From Haloferacaceae archaeon (lineage in GTDB: Archaea; Halobacteriota; Halobacteria; Halobacteriales; Haloferacaceae): 6,643 nucleotides of DNA. Numbering within the stretch: position 1 is the first letter of the stretch; each line of letters opens with the position of its first letter. The translations under genes were made by a program, and so were the position numbers. This document shows positions 6,313 through 6,643 of the stretch, in pieces. The notes under the pieces are model-generated. The model was given only the letters and a program-made list of their open reading frames with translations. It made no database searches and had not been told where the DNA came from. The stretch spans positions 1 to 6,643 of the forward strand of contig JAQCMZ010000235.1 of assembly GCA_028274825.1 (NCBI GenBank), in the 5' to 3' direction.

Positions 6313-6643
6313 CCCGACACGCTCACGGCTTGTTGCCGAGGGCCTGTTATAGGCGGAACAGGCGCAATCCCACGCCGTTCACGGCGTGGATACGCGCCGT
6401 CACAGTGGGGATTCCGAACGGGTTTGCTGGACAGCGGCATATATACCAGTGTCGGCAAATCGGCTCTGACCCCGATGTAGCCGAGTGGCCGACAAGTGGC
6501 GGTTCGAGTGTCCGCCTCCGCTGGAAACAGGCTGCGCCCCATGCGGGAATCACACACCAAGCATCGGGCCATCCTCATCACCGCAAGTAACTCCGAGTCC
6601 GGTGACACTGACGGACGCTCTTGTGGCACAAATAACACACGGG
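6313..6643. other. Region without a recognised gene
   Basis: A minus-strand frame from 6638 to 6309 stays open for 109 codons, but its protein shows no motif I can name, apart from two cysteines spaced CLVC near residue 29. An AT-rich TATATA stretch at 6440-6445 resembles a TATA box on either strand. On the plus strand the only nearby ATG is followed at once by a stop, and on the minus strand only an 18-codon frame would follow. A strong hairpin lies at 6370-6389. The stretch may be decayed mobile DNA. Confidence 0.35.
6370..6389. repeat. Perfect 8-bp hairpin, IS605-end style
   Basis: CCACGCCG (6370-6377) pairs perfectly with CGGCGTGG (6382-6389) around the tetraloop TTCA. Size, tetraloop and the CCAC/GTGG base of the stem resemble the hairpin at 958-977. 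It may be an end of another IS200/IS605-type element. No T-run follows on either strand, so it is a poor terminator candidate. Confidence 0.5.

Noticed and set aside
6470..6530. tRNA-like stretch with a D-arm-like GTAGCCGAGTGGCCGAC and a T-loop-like GGTTCGAGT
   Set aside because: There is no room for an anticodon arm, the acceptor ends do not pair, and the T stem pairs only if the loop is widened to nine bases.
1..6643. CRISPR array
   Set aside because: No regularly spaced direct repeats were seen; the only repeated units are the scattered hairpins described above.

Overview
The window reads as haloarchaeal DNA (class Halobacteria). The proteins are acidic, the solute-binding protein has a twin-arginine lipoprotein signal, start codons sit about 26-28 bases behind archaeal TATA boxes with no room for a leader, the tRNA gene carries no encoded CCA, and there are IS200/IS605-style hairpins of a type common in halophiles. 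This is inferred from family knowledge, not from a database search.

Layout. Positions 1-230 hold no convincing gene. A plus-strand SRPBCC (START-like) protein runs 260-817 behind its own promoter at 231-240. Positions 818-1616 have no intact protein gene. They hold a string of hairpins (958-977, 1051-1074, 1269-1286, 1301-1340) that I read as the remnant of an IS200/IS605 (IS1341/TnpB) element or its guide-RNA end. A plus-strand tRNA-Ala(GGC) follows at 1617-1688 with its own TATA box and a T-run terminator candidate. From 5959 down to 1950 the minus strand carries a four-gene ABC importer operon in the order solute-binding protein, ATPase, permease, permease, of the spermidine/putrescine (PotD-PotA-PotB-PotC) type. 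The last three genes are joined by ATGA overlaps. Upstream of the operon are a leaderless-type promoter and a palindromic operator candidate. Positions 6031-6643 hold unrecognised minus-strand reading frames and one strong hairpin.

The most notable point is that the importer looks freshly damaged. The solute-binding gene has a single in-frame UGA at codon 160, with an undisturbed reading frame on both sides. The ATPase P-loop is one codon too short (GPCCGKS where the family has eight residues such as GPSGCGKS), although its Q-loop, signature, Walker B and H-loop are intact. Both permeases look whole. Two independent lesions in the two parts that capture the substrate and power transport suggest a recently inactivated system, unless they are sequence errors.
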